A stretch of DNA of 60,891 nt from Elusimicrobiota bacterium (GTDB lineage Bacteria; Elusimicrobiota; Elusimicrobia; UBA1565; UBA9628), in the NCBI GenBank assembly GCA_026388095.1, contig JAPLKL010000036.1, positions 1-60,891 on the forward strand. The letters are read 5' to 3'. The notes beneath the pieces are model-generated. The model saw only the letters and a list, made by a program, of their open reading frames with translations. It was not told where the DNA came from and searched no databases. The position numbers and the translations under genes are program-made. Numbering within the stretch: the first letter of the stretch is position 1; each line of letters starts with the position of its first letter. Below are positions 1-8,333 of the stretch, piece by piece.

Positions 1-43
1 GACTTGCACCTCCCAGTCATGCTCATGCTGGGCACACCGCCGG

Positions 44-70
44 CCTCGGAACCCCTACGGGGTTCCGAGG
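44..70 (-). terminator. perfect 12-bp inverted repeat downstream of the SBP-sulfatase fusion gene
   Basis: A 12-bp perfect stem (CCTCGGAACCCC / GGGGTTCCGAGG, loop TAC) lies about 50 bases past the stop of the minus-strand fusion gene. It could end that transcript, but no T-run follows on either strand, so a factor-dependent stop, mRNA 3' protection or a repeat element is equally possible. A weaker CCAG...CTGG pairing sits at 12-32. No gene is seen in 1-122. Confidence 0.4.
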
Positions 71-122
71 GTCTTAACGGCAGCGGCCGACGGAAGCGGA
101 CCTTAAGTGACCGGCATTGAGG

Positions 123-2657
123 CTAAGGCTGCCAGTAGCCCCGCTCCCTGGCCTGGCGCAGGAGCTCGTCGGGCATGGTCTTGCTCGTGGGGACGAGCCC
201 CTTGGCGCTCACCCGCTGGCCCCAGTCCCGCAGCTTCTCGCGCAGGCCCGCCGCGACGTCGGGATGGGCCCCGGAGACCTCGCGCGACTCTTCCGGATCT
301 TCGGCTATGTCGTAAAGCTCAGAGGTCTCTTTTGCGGCCTGGGCGCGGTCGCCCTTCCTGGCCTCCTGGAGGCTGACCGAGCTCTCGTAGATCAGCTTCC
401 AGCGCTCGTCGCGTATGCTCTCCGTGCGGCTCCAATAATCGAAGGTGTTGTCCCAGAGGCCCTGGGTGTTGTAGGGAGCCCCTGAGAAGACGTACCGGTT
501 GGCGGACGCGCCGCTCTCGACCAAAGAGGCCAAAGACTTGCCCTGCAGGCCTGCGGGAGCCGGCAGTCCCAAAGCGTCGAGCAAAGACGGCATGAGATCG
601 ACGAGCCCGACCAGGCCGGAGACGCGCCGGGCCGGAGCCCCGGGGAACTTGATGATGACCGGCACGTGCAGGATGTCGTCGTAGCTGGTCCCCCGCCGCG
701 TCCCGGCCCGCCCGAACCGGCCGTGCTTGGCGAACATCTCGCCGTGCTCGGAGACGACCACCACGATGGTCTTGGCCAATAGCCCGGCGTCCAGCGAGCG
801 CAGGAAGCCCCCCACCATGGAATCGGTCTCCAGCACCTTCTCGTCGTACGAGTCGCTGAGGAAATCGATGTCGTCCTGGGTGAGGCGGACCTTCTTGCCC
901 ATGTCGTCCGGGCATTTCTCCGTCTTCGGGAATTTCGGGCAGCCGCCGGCGTACTCGGCCTCGTACTCCGCTTCGGCCATGCGCAGGCCCCGCACGCAGC
1001 GTCGGGGGTCGAAATGGAGAGTCTTGCCGCGCAGGTCGCTGAAGGCGCCTTTGAAAGGCCGGTCCGGCAGGAACGGGCAATGGGCGTCGTAGCCGTGCAC
1101 GAAGAGCATGAATCTCTTCCCTCCGTTCTCGGCCAGCCATTTCCGCGCCTGCGGGATGGTGGTCTTGAAGCTCGAAAAGGTCGGGTTCTCCGGGGCGTCC
1201 TGGAACCCGCGCATATGGCTGAATCCCGGGTTATAATCCAGCCCGCCCGTGAAAGCGGCGGTCCGGTAGCCGCTGTCCCGGAGGATCTCCGGCAGGGTCC
1301 GGACCGAGGCCTCCAGGACGTTCTTGAAGTGCCGCACGAAGATCTGGTGCGCGTAGGGGTATAGGGAGGTGAACAGCGTGACCCCCACGGGCAAAGTCCA
1401 GGAGGCGTGCGTGAAGGCGTTGTCGAACACCAGAGCATCCTTGGCCCAGTCCTCCAGGAGCGGGGTCGTCCGGCGGCCGTAGCCGTAGAGGCTCATGTGG
1501 TTGGCGCCGATGTTGGTGATGGAGACGAGCAGGAGGTTGTAGCCCTGGTATTTCCCCGAGAAGGCGCATGGCCCGGCCAAGGCGTCCATGCCCTTCTCCA
1601 CGAAGGAGTCGTCGATGGCGCCCTTCAGGTCCTTCTTCTTTTTGATGAAACCATACTTCAGGAGGAGGTCCTGCATGGCCTCCAGGAGCTCCGGCCGGAC
1701 CCGGGGCGGCAGGTCGTACTGAGGGATCATCATCCCCGCGTACTCCGCCTTCATCATCAAGCCCTTGTCCCATGACTTGTCGACCTTCTCCGGCGGGAGC
1801 GTGCGCTCGTAGGCGATCCGCTTGATGTAGGCGTTGACGACCTTCTGCACCAAGTCCGGATGCCGGGCGATGAAATCGTTGCGGAAGACCAGGACGGCCT
1901 GGGACATTTCCGGGTTGAGCCAATTCAGGGGCCGGTAGGGGTAAAGGTATCTCTCCAACGCGTGCGCGGTCATCAGGTGATAGTAGCCCCCGTCGACCTC
2001 CTTGTTCTCGAGCTGCCGGGCGATTTCGTCGTCAGGGACCTGCGCCAGGACCTTGATGGTGGGGTCGTCGCCCATGCCGATGGACGCGAGGAATTCCTTC
2101 AGGAAGATGTAATCCCCCGGCCCGGCGCGCCGCGTGACCAAGGTCTTGCCGTGGAAATCGGCCGGGGAGTTGATGACCACGCCCTTGCGCAGCGCGATCA
2201 CGTGCCCCGGCCGAGCCCGGGTGTCGTAGCCCAGCAGCGCCACCGCGGTGATGGGCTTGTCCTCGGCCACGCACTGGATGAAGGAGCTCTCCCCGATGGT
2301 CCCGGCGTCCACCTTCCCCGCCAGCATAGCGTCCACGATCTCCGTGCCGCGCATCTTGGAGAACTCTTCGAAGCCCAGCCCCTTCTGGTGCTTCATGATC
2401 TCGTCATGCGTCCTGGGGAGCTTGTAGACGGTGCGGTCGTGCAGGCCCGCGGTGTATAGCTCGACGGGAACGCCCGCCGCCTCGAAATAGCCCTCGACAT
2501 AGGTCCGGTAGACGACGTTGGTGCGGCCGCCGTGGAAATAGCCGATGCGCACGGGCGCGCTCGAAACGCCGGGTTGCTCCGCCGCGGCCCGGAGAGCCGA
2601 CGGCCGGGATAGGGCGCCCAGCAGAACGCAGGACCAGCAGCAGGCACGCTTCAGCAT
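123..2657 (-). CDS. secreted fusion: SsuA/TauA/NMT1-type substrate-binding domain + sulfatase-like domain
   Basis: An 844-residue protein when started at the ATG at 2657, which follows GGAGG at good spacing and overlaps the upstream methyltransferase stop by 7 bases (ATGCTGA). A signal peptide occupies about residues 1-26. Residues about 34-357 form a periplasmic-binding-protein domain of the nitrate/sulfonate (NMT1) type. Residues about 372-800 form an alkaline-phosphatase/sulfatase-superfamily domain. In the second domain the usual N-terminal metal Asp pair is replaced by Thr-Asn (near residue 380), the nucleophile position is Thr421 in W-T-L-P-V, and the usual D-H-G is E-H-G (near 637). 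It may therefore be catalytically dead or altered. The first half is closely related to the separate gene at 19536-20615, and the second half to the separate gene at 16698-18233, so the fusion links those two proteins functionally. No ABC permease or ATPase is nearby. The domain calls are firm; the substrate is unknown. Confidence 0.85.
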   Translation of the reverse strand: MLKRACCWSCVLLGALSRPSALRAAAEQPGVSSAPVRIGYFHGGRTNVVYRTYVEGYFEAAGVPVELYTAGLHDRTVYKLPRTHDEIMKHQKGLGFEEFSKMRGTEIVDAMLAGKVDAGTIGESSFIQCVAEDKPITAVALLGYDTRARPGHVIALRKGVVINSPADFHGKTLVTRRAGPGDYIFLKEFLASIGMGDDPTIKVLAQVPDDEIARQLENKEVDGGYYHLMTAHALERYLYPYRPLNWLNPEMSQAVLVFRNDFIARHPDLVQKVVNAYIKRIAYERTLPPEKVDKSWDKGLMMKAEYAGMMIPQYDLPPRVRPELLEAMQDLLLKYGFIKKKKDLKGAIDDSFVEKGMDALAGPCAFSGKYQGYNLLLVSITNIGANHMSLYGYGRRTTPLLEDWAKDALVFDNAFTHASWTLPVGVTLFTSLYPYAHQIFVRHFKNVLEASVRTLPEILRDSGYRTAAFTGGLDYNPGFSHMRGFQDAPENPTFSSFKTTIPQARKWLAENGGKRFMLFVHGYDAHCPFLPDRPFKGAFSDLRGKTLHFDPRRCVRGLRMAEAEYEAEYAGGCPKFPKTEKCPDDMGKKVRLTQDDIDFLSDSYDEKVLETDSMVGGFLRSLDAGLLAKTIVVVVSEHGEMFAKHGRFGRAGTRRGTSYDDILHVPVIIKFPGAPARRVSGLVGLVDLMPSLLDALGLPAPAGLQGKSLASLVESGASANRYVFSGAPYNTQGLWDNTFDYWSRTESIRDERWKLIYESSVSLQEARKGDRAQAAKETSELYDIAEDPEESREVSGAHPDVAAGLREKLRDWGQRVSAKGLVPTSKTMPDELLRQARERGYWQP

Positions 2658-3424
2658 TTGAAATCCACCTCCACGCGAGGCATCCGGGAGGCCGCCGCCG
2701 CCAGCCGGCCGCCTTGGCGCAGTTCCAGGAGCCAAGCGCGCCCCCCCGGAGCACCGCCGGGGCCGAAGGTGAAGACCTGCGGGCCGGGATGCTTCAAGAA
2801 CCAGTCCCGGGTGCGGTTGCCGCGGCCCCAGGGCGGGATGCCCGCGGCCGCCAAGCGCTTCTGCCTGAATCCGGCTTCCCTGATGGCCGCCAAAGACCTG
2901 TGCGGGGCGGACCAGGCCACGAGCGGGTTGTAGACGCGGCCGAGCGGGGAAAGGGCCTGGCCGGCTTGGCGGATGAACCGGGCGTTGAGTCCGCCCCCGT
3001 CCGGGCCCCCGTCGACCGCAGCGCGCAGGCGCTCCGGAACTCCGGGCGCGACCAGCCGGCCCGGGAACTGCGGTGCATTGTAGATGACCGCGTCCGCCCG
3101 CAGCCCGCGCCGGACCAAAGGCGCGACCAGATCCCCCTGGAAGAAGCGGCAGCGGTCCGCCACGCCGTTGCGGCGCGCGTTGCGGCGCGCGCAGCGCAGG
3201 GCCGCGGGGTTGATGTCCGTGCCGAAGACCCGGCCCGCGCCGAGCTTGGCGGCGAGGATGGCGTGCAGCCCGCTGCCCGCGCCCACGTCGCAGAAGGTCT
3301 CGCCCGGGACCACGCGCATGTGCGCGGCCGTGAACCAGGACATCAGGTTCGGCACGAAGACGTCCTCCTCGTGGATGTCCAGCGTGAGCGCGCAGCCTTG
3401 GACGCGGCAGGTTATCTTGTACAT
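2651..3424 (-). CDS. class I SAM-dependent methyltransferase (PrmC/HemK-like fold)
   Basis: A 257-residue cytoplasmic protein. It has the SAM-binding motif D-V-G-A-G-S-G near residue 43, the acidic motif I end G-T-D-I-N, and a motif IV N-A-P-Q in place of the N-P-P-Y of PrmC-like N/Q-methyltransferases. The C-terminal part is Arg/Gly-rich. I chose the ATG at 3424: an AT-rich stretch (TAAAATTAT on this strand) precedes it and no Shine-Dalgarno is visible. The stop overlaps the start of the SBP-sulfatase fusion by 7 bases, so the two are translationally coupled. The target molecule is unknown; substrates from proteins to small metabolites are possible for this fold. Confidence 0.7.
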   Translation of the reverse strand: MYKITCRVQGCALTLDIHEEDVFVPNLMSWFTAAHMRVVPGETFCDVGAGSGLHAILAAKLGAGRVFGTDINPAALRCARRNARRNGVADRCRFFQGDLVAPLVRRGLRADAVIYNAPQFPGRLVAPGVPERLRAAVDGGPDGGGLNARFIRQAGQALSPLGRVYNPLVAWSAPHRSLAAIREAGFRQKRLAAAGIPPWGRGNRTRDWFLKHPGPQVFTFGPGGAPGGRAWLLELRQGGRLAAAASRMPRVEVDFKC

Positions 3425-3471
3425 AAGATGACGGCGCGGGATAATTTTACCATTTAGCCAAGAGTCGCCGT

Positions 3472-3492
3472 CCCCGCGGGGCAAATGATAAC
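3472..3492 (+). promoter_or_regulatory. candidate promoter with 10-bp palindrome before the U32 pair
   Basis: A GATAAC -10-like hexamer (3487-3492) lies 12 bases before the ATG at 3505. Just upstream is the palindrome CCCCGCGGGG (3472-3481), placed where a -35 element or operator would be, within the 80-bp divergent gap shared with the methyltransferase gene. No Shine-Dalgarno is visible. Confidence 0.4.
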
Positions 3493-3504
3493 ATCTCGAC
3501 GGAC

Positions 3505-4446
3505 ATGAAGATCGCCGCCCCCCTGCGCGCCCCCGACGAACTCGAGCCGCTGGCCCGGGCCGGGGCGGGCGAGGTCTTCTGCGGCGTCTTGGACCTGGGC
3601 GCCCGGCCCGACTATTTCCCTAACGGCCGGTCCCAGCCCTCCGCCAACCTGGCCTCCTTCCGCGAGCTGGAGCAGGTCGCGGCCCTCGGCCGCGCCCGCG
3701 GCGTGGCCGTGATGTTCTGCGCCAACGCTCCGCAGGGCCGCGTCCAGACCGGTTGGCTCAAGGACGACATCCTCCGGGCTTGCGCCGCGGGCGTCTCCGG
3801 AATCGTCCTGGCAGACCACTGCCTGCTGCCCTGGGCGGCGCGCCAGGCGCCCGGCCTGACCTTGGCCATGGGTACGCTGTCCCCCGCTCTCAACCGGCCG
3901 ACCCTGGACCTCCTGGCCGGCTGCGGCGCCAAGCGGGTCGTGCTTGAGCGCCTGCTGACTTTGGCCGAGATCGCGGGCCTCACCGCCCATGCCCGGGGCC
4001 TGGGCCTGAAGACCGAGGTCCTCATCGCCACGGCCTGCGTCCATATCAACGCTTTCTGCCACTACCATCAGCTGCACGCCCGCTGGGAGGGCGACCTCCA
4101 GGCCTTGACCCGGGGGCCTTACGCTCCCTGCCGGCAGCCGCAACAGATCGAGGTCTGGGACGCCGGCCGGCCGCTGGGAGCCCGCGCCGCGGCCGCGGCC
4201 CAGCCCTGGGGCTTCTGCGCGCTCTGCTCCTTGCCCCAGCTGCAGGAAGCGGGCGTCGCCTACATCAAGGTCCCCGGCCGCGAGAACCCCATCGAGGAGC
4301 GGCTGCGGCGCGTGAGCATGGTCCGCCGCTGCCTCTTGGACCGCGAAGCCGGCCCCCGGCTGCACCGCGAGTTCCTGGGCCGCGACTGCTCTTGGCAGGA
4401 CTGCCAGCACTACGAGGTCTACGCGCGGCGCCGAGGCGAGTCATGA
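3505..4446 (+). CDS. U32 peptidase-family protein, UbiU-like
   Basis: A 313-residue protein of the U32 family. Cys178 and Cys185 (C-x6-C), Cys209 and Cys238/241 match the four-cysteine Fe-S ligand pattern of UbiU, whose first two ligands are also C-x6-C. Glu171 sits where the U32 signature Glu lies, although the following His-Gly of the signature is replaced. In E. coli, UbiU acts with UbiV in O2-independent ubiquinone hydroxylation; other U32 members act on rRNA, tRNA or peptides, so the actual reaction here is open. The stop overlaps the next gene by ATGA, exactly as expected for a heterodimer. The start at 3505 has no visible Shine-Dalgarno and sits 12 bases after a GATAAC box. Confidence 0.75.
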   Translation: MKIAAPLRAPDELEPLARAGAGEVFCGVLDLGARPDYFPNGRSQPSANLASFRELEQVAALGRARGVAVMFCANAPQGRVQTGWLKDDILRACAAGVSGIVLADHCLLPWAARQAPGLTLAMGTLSPALNRPTLDLLAGCGAKRVVLERLLTLAEIAGLTAHARGLGLKTEVLIATACVHINAFCHYHQLHARWEGDLQALTRGPYAPCRQPQQIEVWDAGRPLGARAAAAAQPWGFCALCSLPQLQEAGVAYIKVPGRENPIEERLRRVSMVRRCLLDREAGPRLHREFLGRDCSWQDCQHYEVYARRRGES

Positions 4447-5189
4447 CCCCGCCCGGCGGCGAATGCGCGCTGTTCCTGCGCCGTGTGCCTGCTGCGGGAC
4501 TATCCCCGGGCCGGCTGTACATCGGCGACGAGACCTGCGAGCGGCGGCTGCCCTCGGAGGAACTGCTGGCCTGGATCGAGGGAGAGTGCCCCGCGCCGCA
4601 CTGGCCGCTGACTGTGGCCACGCCGCCCCTGACCGACTCCGGCCTCGCGCTCCTGGAAGGCGTACTGCGGCGCTTGAGCCGGATGCGGCCCGGAGGATTC
4701 GAGGTCGCGGTCAACGATCTAGGCGCCCTGGAGTTGCTGCGCGGCTTTCCCAAGGCTGAGCCCGTGTGCGGCCGCCTGCTCGCCGGCCGCTACATGCACT
4801 TCCCCGAATTTCCGGACGAGTTCCTGGATTTCCTGGCCGTCCGCGGCATCAGCCGCGTGGAGATCAACTCCCGCAGCCAGCTCCAGACCACGCGCGAGCA
4901 GCTCCGGAGCCGCGGCCTGCGCGCGCATTTCCATTGGCCCCACATGTTCGTGGCGGTGACCCGCTTCTGCGCCGCTGCTGACGGGTTCGCCGGGCATCCG
5001 CGCGACGCCATCGCCGCCTGCAGCCGCGGCTGCGAGCGGTTCACGGGGACCTACGCTGTGGGGGGGACGGAGCTCCTGGTCTGCGGCAACGCCCTATGGA
5101 CCAAGCACCCCGGCCCAGCTCAGCCGCCGGAAGAGGCCGACCGCATCGTGTCCGACGAGCTCATGCCAGCCCCCCCCCAATTGCACTGA
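4443..5189 (+). CDS. U32-family partner protein, UbiV-like
   Basis: A 248-residue protein started at the ATG that overlaps the upstream stop (ATGA). Cys32, Cys176, Cys193 and Cys197 reproduce closely the UbiV 4Fe-4S ligand spacing (C39, C180, C193, C197 in E. coli). This supports a UbiU-UbiV type heterodimer with the upstream protein. Its product is probably an oxygen-independent hydroxylase or related Fe-S enzyme component; no ubiquinone genes are in view, so the substrate is unassigned. The last 70 bases overlap the 3' end of the convergent radical SAM gene (5120-6100), an unusually long antisense coding overlap. Confidence 0.7.
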   Translation: MTPPGGECALFLRRVPAAGLSPGRLYIGDETCERRLPSEELLAWIEGECPAPHWPLTVATPPLTDSGLALLEGVLRRLSRMRPGGFEVAVNDLGALELLRGFPKAEPVCGRLLAGRYMHFPEFPDEFLDFLAVRGISRVEINSRSQLQTTREQLRSRGLRAHFHWPHMFVAVTRFCAAADGFAGHPRDAIAACSRGCERFTGTYAVGGTELLVCGNALWTKHPGPAQPPEEADRIVSDELMPAPPQLH

Positions 5190-6100
5190 TTGAGGACGCA
5201 GGGCCGGTGGCAGCGGCGGATCTCCCCGCGTCGGGCCCGCGCCGCGGCGCCGCTCCAGAGCCGGTCCAGCGGGATTTTCCCGGCGTCTCCGATGGGCTCC
5301 CTGCCGAAGTCGCACAGATAGCAGGTCCCGTCGGGATGGATGCGCAGGGAGCGGCCGGTGCGGCAAACCGCCTCCGGGAACCGGCTCTCGGGGTCTTGGT
5401 AGTAGCGCCGGAACAGGCGCAGTTGCGCCGTGGAATTGGCCATGGGACAGCCGCGGGCCTTGAGCGCGGCCAGGCGCTCCAGAACGAGGGCCGCCCGCTC
5501 CGAGGAGCGGGGCCAGAGCTTCCGCCAATCGGGGCCGCAGCGCACCAAAGGATGCAGCAGGAACTCCAGTCCCAGTCCGGCGCACCACTCGGCCAGCTCG
5601 AGAAGTTCGTCGAGGTTGTGCTCCATCACGATGGCGGCGATGCCTAGCGTCGGACGGACGGACGGAGCCGCGCCCAGGAGCAGGGCGAGGGCCTGCCGGG
5701 CCCGCGCGTAGGAGCCGGGCCGGCCGCGGCTGAGGTCGTGCGTGGCCGGGGCCATGCCGTCGAGAGATATCCAGAGGCGCTTGATCCCGCAGCCCAGGAG
5801 CCGGGGCAGCGCAGCGCGGCTGATCCGGCTCGCGTTGGTCGTGGCGAAGGCGTAGACGCCCAGGCCGGCCGCGTGGGCGCAAATCTCATGGAAGGCCGGC
5901 GACAGCATGGGCTCGCCGCCGGTCAGGTGAAGGCGCCAGCCCGGGCCGCGCCAGGCGACCAGCTGAGAGATGAGTCCCTTCCAGGCCGCCGCGCCCAGCC
6001 GGTCCGGTTCCGGGCCGCCCAGCCATGAGCCGCAGTACAGACAGCGGTAGTTGCACCGCGAGGTCAGGCGGAAAGTCATCTCCTCCGGCGGGGCCAGCAT
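5120..6100 (-). CDS. radical SAM protein with SPASM-like C-terminus
   Basis: A 326-residue protein with the radical SAM cluster motif C16-x3-C20-x2-C23 and a Gly-Gly-Glu-Pro SAM motif. The Cys-rich tail has the spacing of a SPASM/twitch auxiliary-cluster domain, as in peptide-modifying and anaerobic-sulfatase-maturase-like enzymes. The start at 6100 lies 6 bases after a TATCAT box, fitting a leaderless mRNA; a second Met at 6079 after GGAGG is an alternative. It is convergent with, and overlaps by 70 bases, the UbiV-like gene. A role in maturing one of the nearby sulfatase-family proteins is possible, but family resemblance alone does not prove it. Confidence 0.75.
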   Translation of the reverse strand: MLAPPEEMTFRLTSRCNYRCLYCGSWLGGPEPDRLGAAAWKGLISQLVAWRGPGWRLHLTGGEPMLSPAFHEICAHAAGLGVYAFATTNASRISRAALPRLLGCGIKRLWISLDGMAPATHDLSRGRPGSYARARQALALLLGAAPSVRPTLGIAAIVMEHNLDELLELAEWCAGLGLEFLLHPLVRCGPDWRKLWPRSSERAALVLERLAALKARGCPMANSTAQLRLFRRYYQDPESRFPEAVCRTGRSLRIHPDGTCYLCDFGREPIGDAGKIPLDRLWSGAAARARRGEIRRCHRPCVLNQCNWGGAGMSSSDTMRSASSGG

Positions 6101-6106
6101 GATGAG

Positions 6107-6112
6107 ATGATA
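6107..6112 (-). promoter_or_regulatory. -10-like TATCAT, 6 bases from start 6100
   Basis: On the minus strand TATCAT is followed by 6 bases and then ATG. This places the expected transcription start on or next to the start codon, as in a leaderless mRNA. Confidence 0.4.
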
Positions 6113-6140
6113 GCATCTCCCCCTCCCCCGACGCATTTGT

Positions 6141-6146
6141 TATCAT
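6141..6146 (+). promoter_or_regulatory. -10-like TATCAT before the aminotransferase gene
   Basis: TATCAT overlaps the first possible ATG (6145). The expected transcript start falls near 6153, which favours the second in-frame ATG at 6157 with a leader of a few bases. Confidence 0.4.
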
Positions 6147-6156
6147 GGGCTCGAAT

Positions 6157-7440
6157 ATGGGCGATCCCTCGGACCTCGGCCGACGAGCCGCGCGGGTGCT
6201 CTTCAACCAATGGGCGCCCCCGCAGGCGTACCGCGACGGCATGCCGGTCATGGTGGCGGCCCGCGGCACGCGCCTGACCGACGAGCGAGGCCGCAGCTAC
6301 CTCGACGCGCTCTCCGGCCTCTGGTGCGTGCCTTTGGGCTACGGCCGGCCCGAGGTCGTGGCGAGCGTGCGCCGGCAATTGGAGACCCTCTCCTACGCAC
6401 CGCTGGCCTGGCTGGCGCACCGGCCCGCAGTCGAGCTGGCGGAACGGCTGCTGGCCCTGGCGCCGCCGGGCCTGGAGCGAGTCTTCTTCTGCTCCGGCGG
6501 CGGCGAGGGCGTGGACGCCTCTCTCAAGTTCGCCCGCCGCTACTGGCGCGCCCGGAACCAACCCCGGCGCAGCGTCATCCTTTACCGCACACATGCCTTC
6601 CACGGCTCCACCTACGGCGCGGCCAGCGTCTCCAGCGGCGCGGCCCTGCGCGAACCCTACGCGCCCCTGCTGCCGGACACCGTGGAGGTCTGCGAGGCCG
6701 ACTCCGTGGGCCGCATGGAGGAAGCCGTCCTCTCGGTCGGGCCGGAGCGCGTGGCCGCGCTCATAGCCGAGCCGATGAGCGCCGCCGGGCCGGTGCGCGT
6801 GCCGCCCCCGGGCTATTGGCCGGCCTTGCAGGAGATGCTGCGCCGGCATGGGATACTGCTCATCCTCGATGAGGTGCTCACCGGCGTCGGCCGCACCGGG
6901 ACTTGGTTCGCGGCCTCCCGCTGGGACATCCGCCCGGACCTCATGATCCTGGGCAAGGGGCTCTCCGGCGGCTATGCCCCGCTGGGCGCGGTCCTGCTCT
7001 CCGGCCGGGTCGCCGAGGCGCTGGCGGACGCGGCCGTGCCGGGCTACACCTTCGGCGGCCACCCAGCCGCCTGCGCCGCGGCCCTGGAGACATTGGCCAT
7101 CATCGATAAGGAAGGGCTCCTAGCCAACGCCGCCGCCCGAGGCGAGGAGTTGCGCGCCCTCCTGAGCGAGGCCGCCGCGCCTTACGCGTGGGCCGCTCCG
7201 GTCAGCGGCTTGGGGCTGCTGGCCTCGCTGAGCCTGCGCCTGGCTCCAGGACAGGGGGCGGAACTGATGGTGCGCCTGCGCGAGCAGGGGCTCTTGTGCG
7301 TGGTGGAAGACGAAGCCCTCTGCCTGGCCCCGCCCCTGTGCGTCAGCGCGGAGGAGATCCGCGAGGTCGCCGCAGCCGTGGCGGACGGCTTGCGCTGGCT
7401 TGCAGGGCGCGCTGCCTCCAGCGCCAGCCCCGCGGGTTGA
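6157..7440 (+). CDS. class III PLP-dependent aminotransferase
   Basis: A 427-residue cytoplasmic enzyme, close to the usual length of class III (omega/adenosylmethionine-8-amino-7-oxononanoate type) aminotransferases. It has a PLP phosphate site G-G-G-E-G-V-D near residue 115, the cofactor-ring Asp in L-D-E-V (about 238), and the Schiff-base lysine in L-G-K-G-L-S-G-G (Lys267). These enzymes move an amino group between an amine and a keto acid or aldehyde. I prefer the ATG at 6157 over that at 6145 because a TATCAT box overlaps the latter. The last 98 bases overlap the convergent radical SAM gene. The flanking radical SAM and U32 genes suggest a biosynthetic pathway of unknown product. Confidence 0.85.
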   Translation: MGDPSDLGRRAARVLFNQWAPPQAYRDGMPVMVAARGTRLTDERGRSYLDALSGLWCVPLGYGRPEVVASVRRQLETLSYAPLAWLAHRPAVELAERLLALAPPGLERVFFCSGGGEGVDASLKFARRYWRARNQPRRSVILYRTHAFHGSTYGAASVSSGAALREPYAPLLPDTVEVCEADSVGRMEEAVLSVGPERVAALIAEPMSAAGPVRVPPPGYWPALQEMLRRHGILLILDEVLTGVGRTGTWFAASRWDIRPDLMILGKGLSGGYAPLGAVLLSGRVAEALADAAVPGYTFGGHPAACAAALETLAIIDKEGLLANAAARGEELRALLSEAAAPYAWAAPVSGLGLLASLSLRLAPGQGAELMVRLREQGLLCVVEDEALCLAPPLCVSAEEIREVAAAVADGLRWLAGRAASSASPAG

Positions 7441-8329
7441 TGAGACGCTCCTGGGTCGTCCAGGAGCACAAGAGCACGGAGAGCCGCTTGGCCCGCGCCG
7501 CGGCGTAGCGCAGCAGCTCCAGGGCCGCCGCCTCGCTTCCCGCCACGGGCTTGGCCGAGATATAGACCGGAGCCGGGCACGGCTTGGCCCTCAGCCCTCG
7601 GGCGGAGAATCGCGCGCGGTTGACCCCGGCGTAGCAGAGCTCGTGGAGGATGAGGTTGGGCACCCCGGCGCGGTCCAGCTCCAGGACCAAGGCCTTGAGC
7701 CGCCGCAGCCGGCCGGGGATGACCGGGATCTCGACGCTCACGTCCGAGAACAGCTCCAGGGCCCGCCGGACCGGGTCCAGCCGATAGCCGGAAGCCTCGA
7801 GGTTGAACCGGAGCCCATTGAGCCCGGCCTCGCGCAGGCGCCGCAGCGTCCTCTCCGTGGCCAGGTCTCCGTTGGTGTAGAGGTGCAGGTAGAAGCCGGG
7901 CCCGAAAGCGCGGCGCAGGCGCCGGATCGCCCGCAAGGTCAGCTCCAAGACGAGCAGCGGGTCGCCGCCCGATATCCCGGCTCCGCGCAGGCCGCAGAGA
8001 CGGATGCGGCGGATGGCCTCGGAGATCCCGCGCACGGGCAGCGCGTCCAAGGACATGCCGTCCCGCCGCGGCTCAGGGTTGAAGCAGAAGAAGCACTCGC
8101 GCGTGCAGCGGGTGGTCATGCGCAGGCTGACGCTGCTGCCCCGCAGGCAGTTGCGGCAGCCGGGGGAAGGCCGGCCAGTGTAAAGGGTCCCCAGCCGCGG
8201 GCCGGCCGGCGTGGCGCGGCCCGCGGGCAGCTCGAGACGCTTCCATAGGAGCTCGGAGGCGGCGCGCCGGGCCCGGTCTTGGTCGGGGCGGACCAACGGG
8301 TGACCCGGCAGGCAAGATGCTCTGGCCAT
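7343..8329 (-). CDS. radical SAM protein with N-terminal CxxC
   Basis: A 328-residue protein with the canonical motif C75-x3-C79-x2-C82, an earlier Cys pair at 58 and 61, and a G-G-D-P SAM motif. The C-terminal 60 residues are very Arg/Ala-rich and overlap the aminotransferase coding end by 98 bases, so the true functional end may be earlier than the stop. Four bases separate its ATG from the stop of the upstream sulfatase-like gene, making it the last gene of a minus-strand operon (cupin-like, amidohydrolase-like, sulfatase-like, radical SAM). Anaerobic sulfatase-maturating enzymes are radical SAM proteins, but they have longer Cys-rich tails, so that role is only a possibility. Confidence 0.7.
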   Translation of the reverse strand: MARASCLPGHPLVRPDQDRARRAASELLWKRLELPAGRATPAGPRLGTLYTGRPSPGCRNCLRGSSVSLRMTTRCTRECFFCFNPEPRRDGMSLDALPVRGISEAIRRIRLCGLRGAGISGGDPLLVLELTLRAIRRLRRAFGPGFYLHLYTNGDLATERTLRRLREAGLNGLRFNLEASGYRLDPVRRALELFSDVSVEIPVIPGRLRRLKALVLELDRAGVPNLILHELCYAGVNRARFSARGLRAKPCPAPVYISAKPVAGSEAAALELLRYAAARAKRLSVLLCSWTTQERLINPRGWRWRQRALQASASRPPRLRRPRGSPPR

Positions 8330-8333
8330 GAGC

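Noticed and set aside
44-70. Intrinsic terminator on the plus strand
   Set aside because: No T-run follows and no plus-strand gene precedes it; kept only as a weak minus-strand 3' element.
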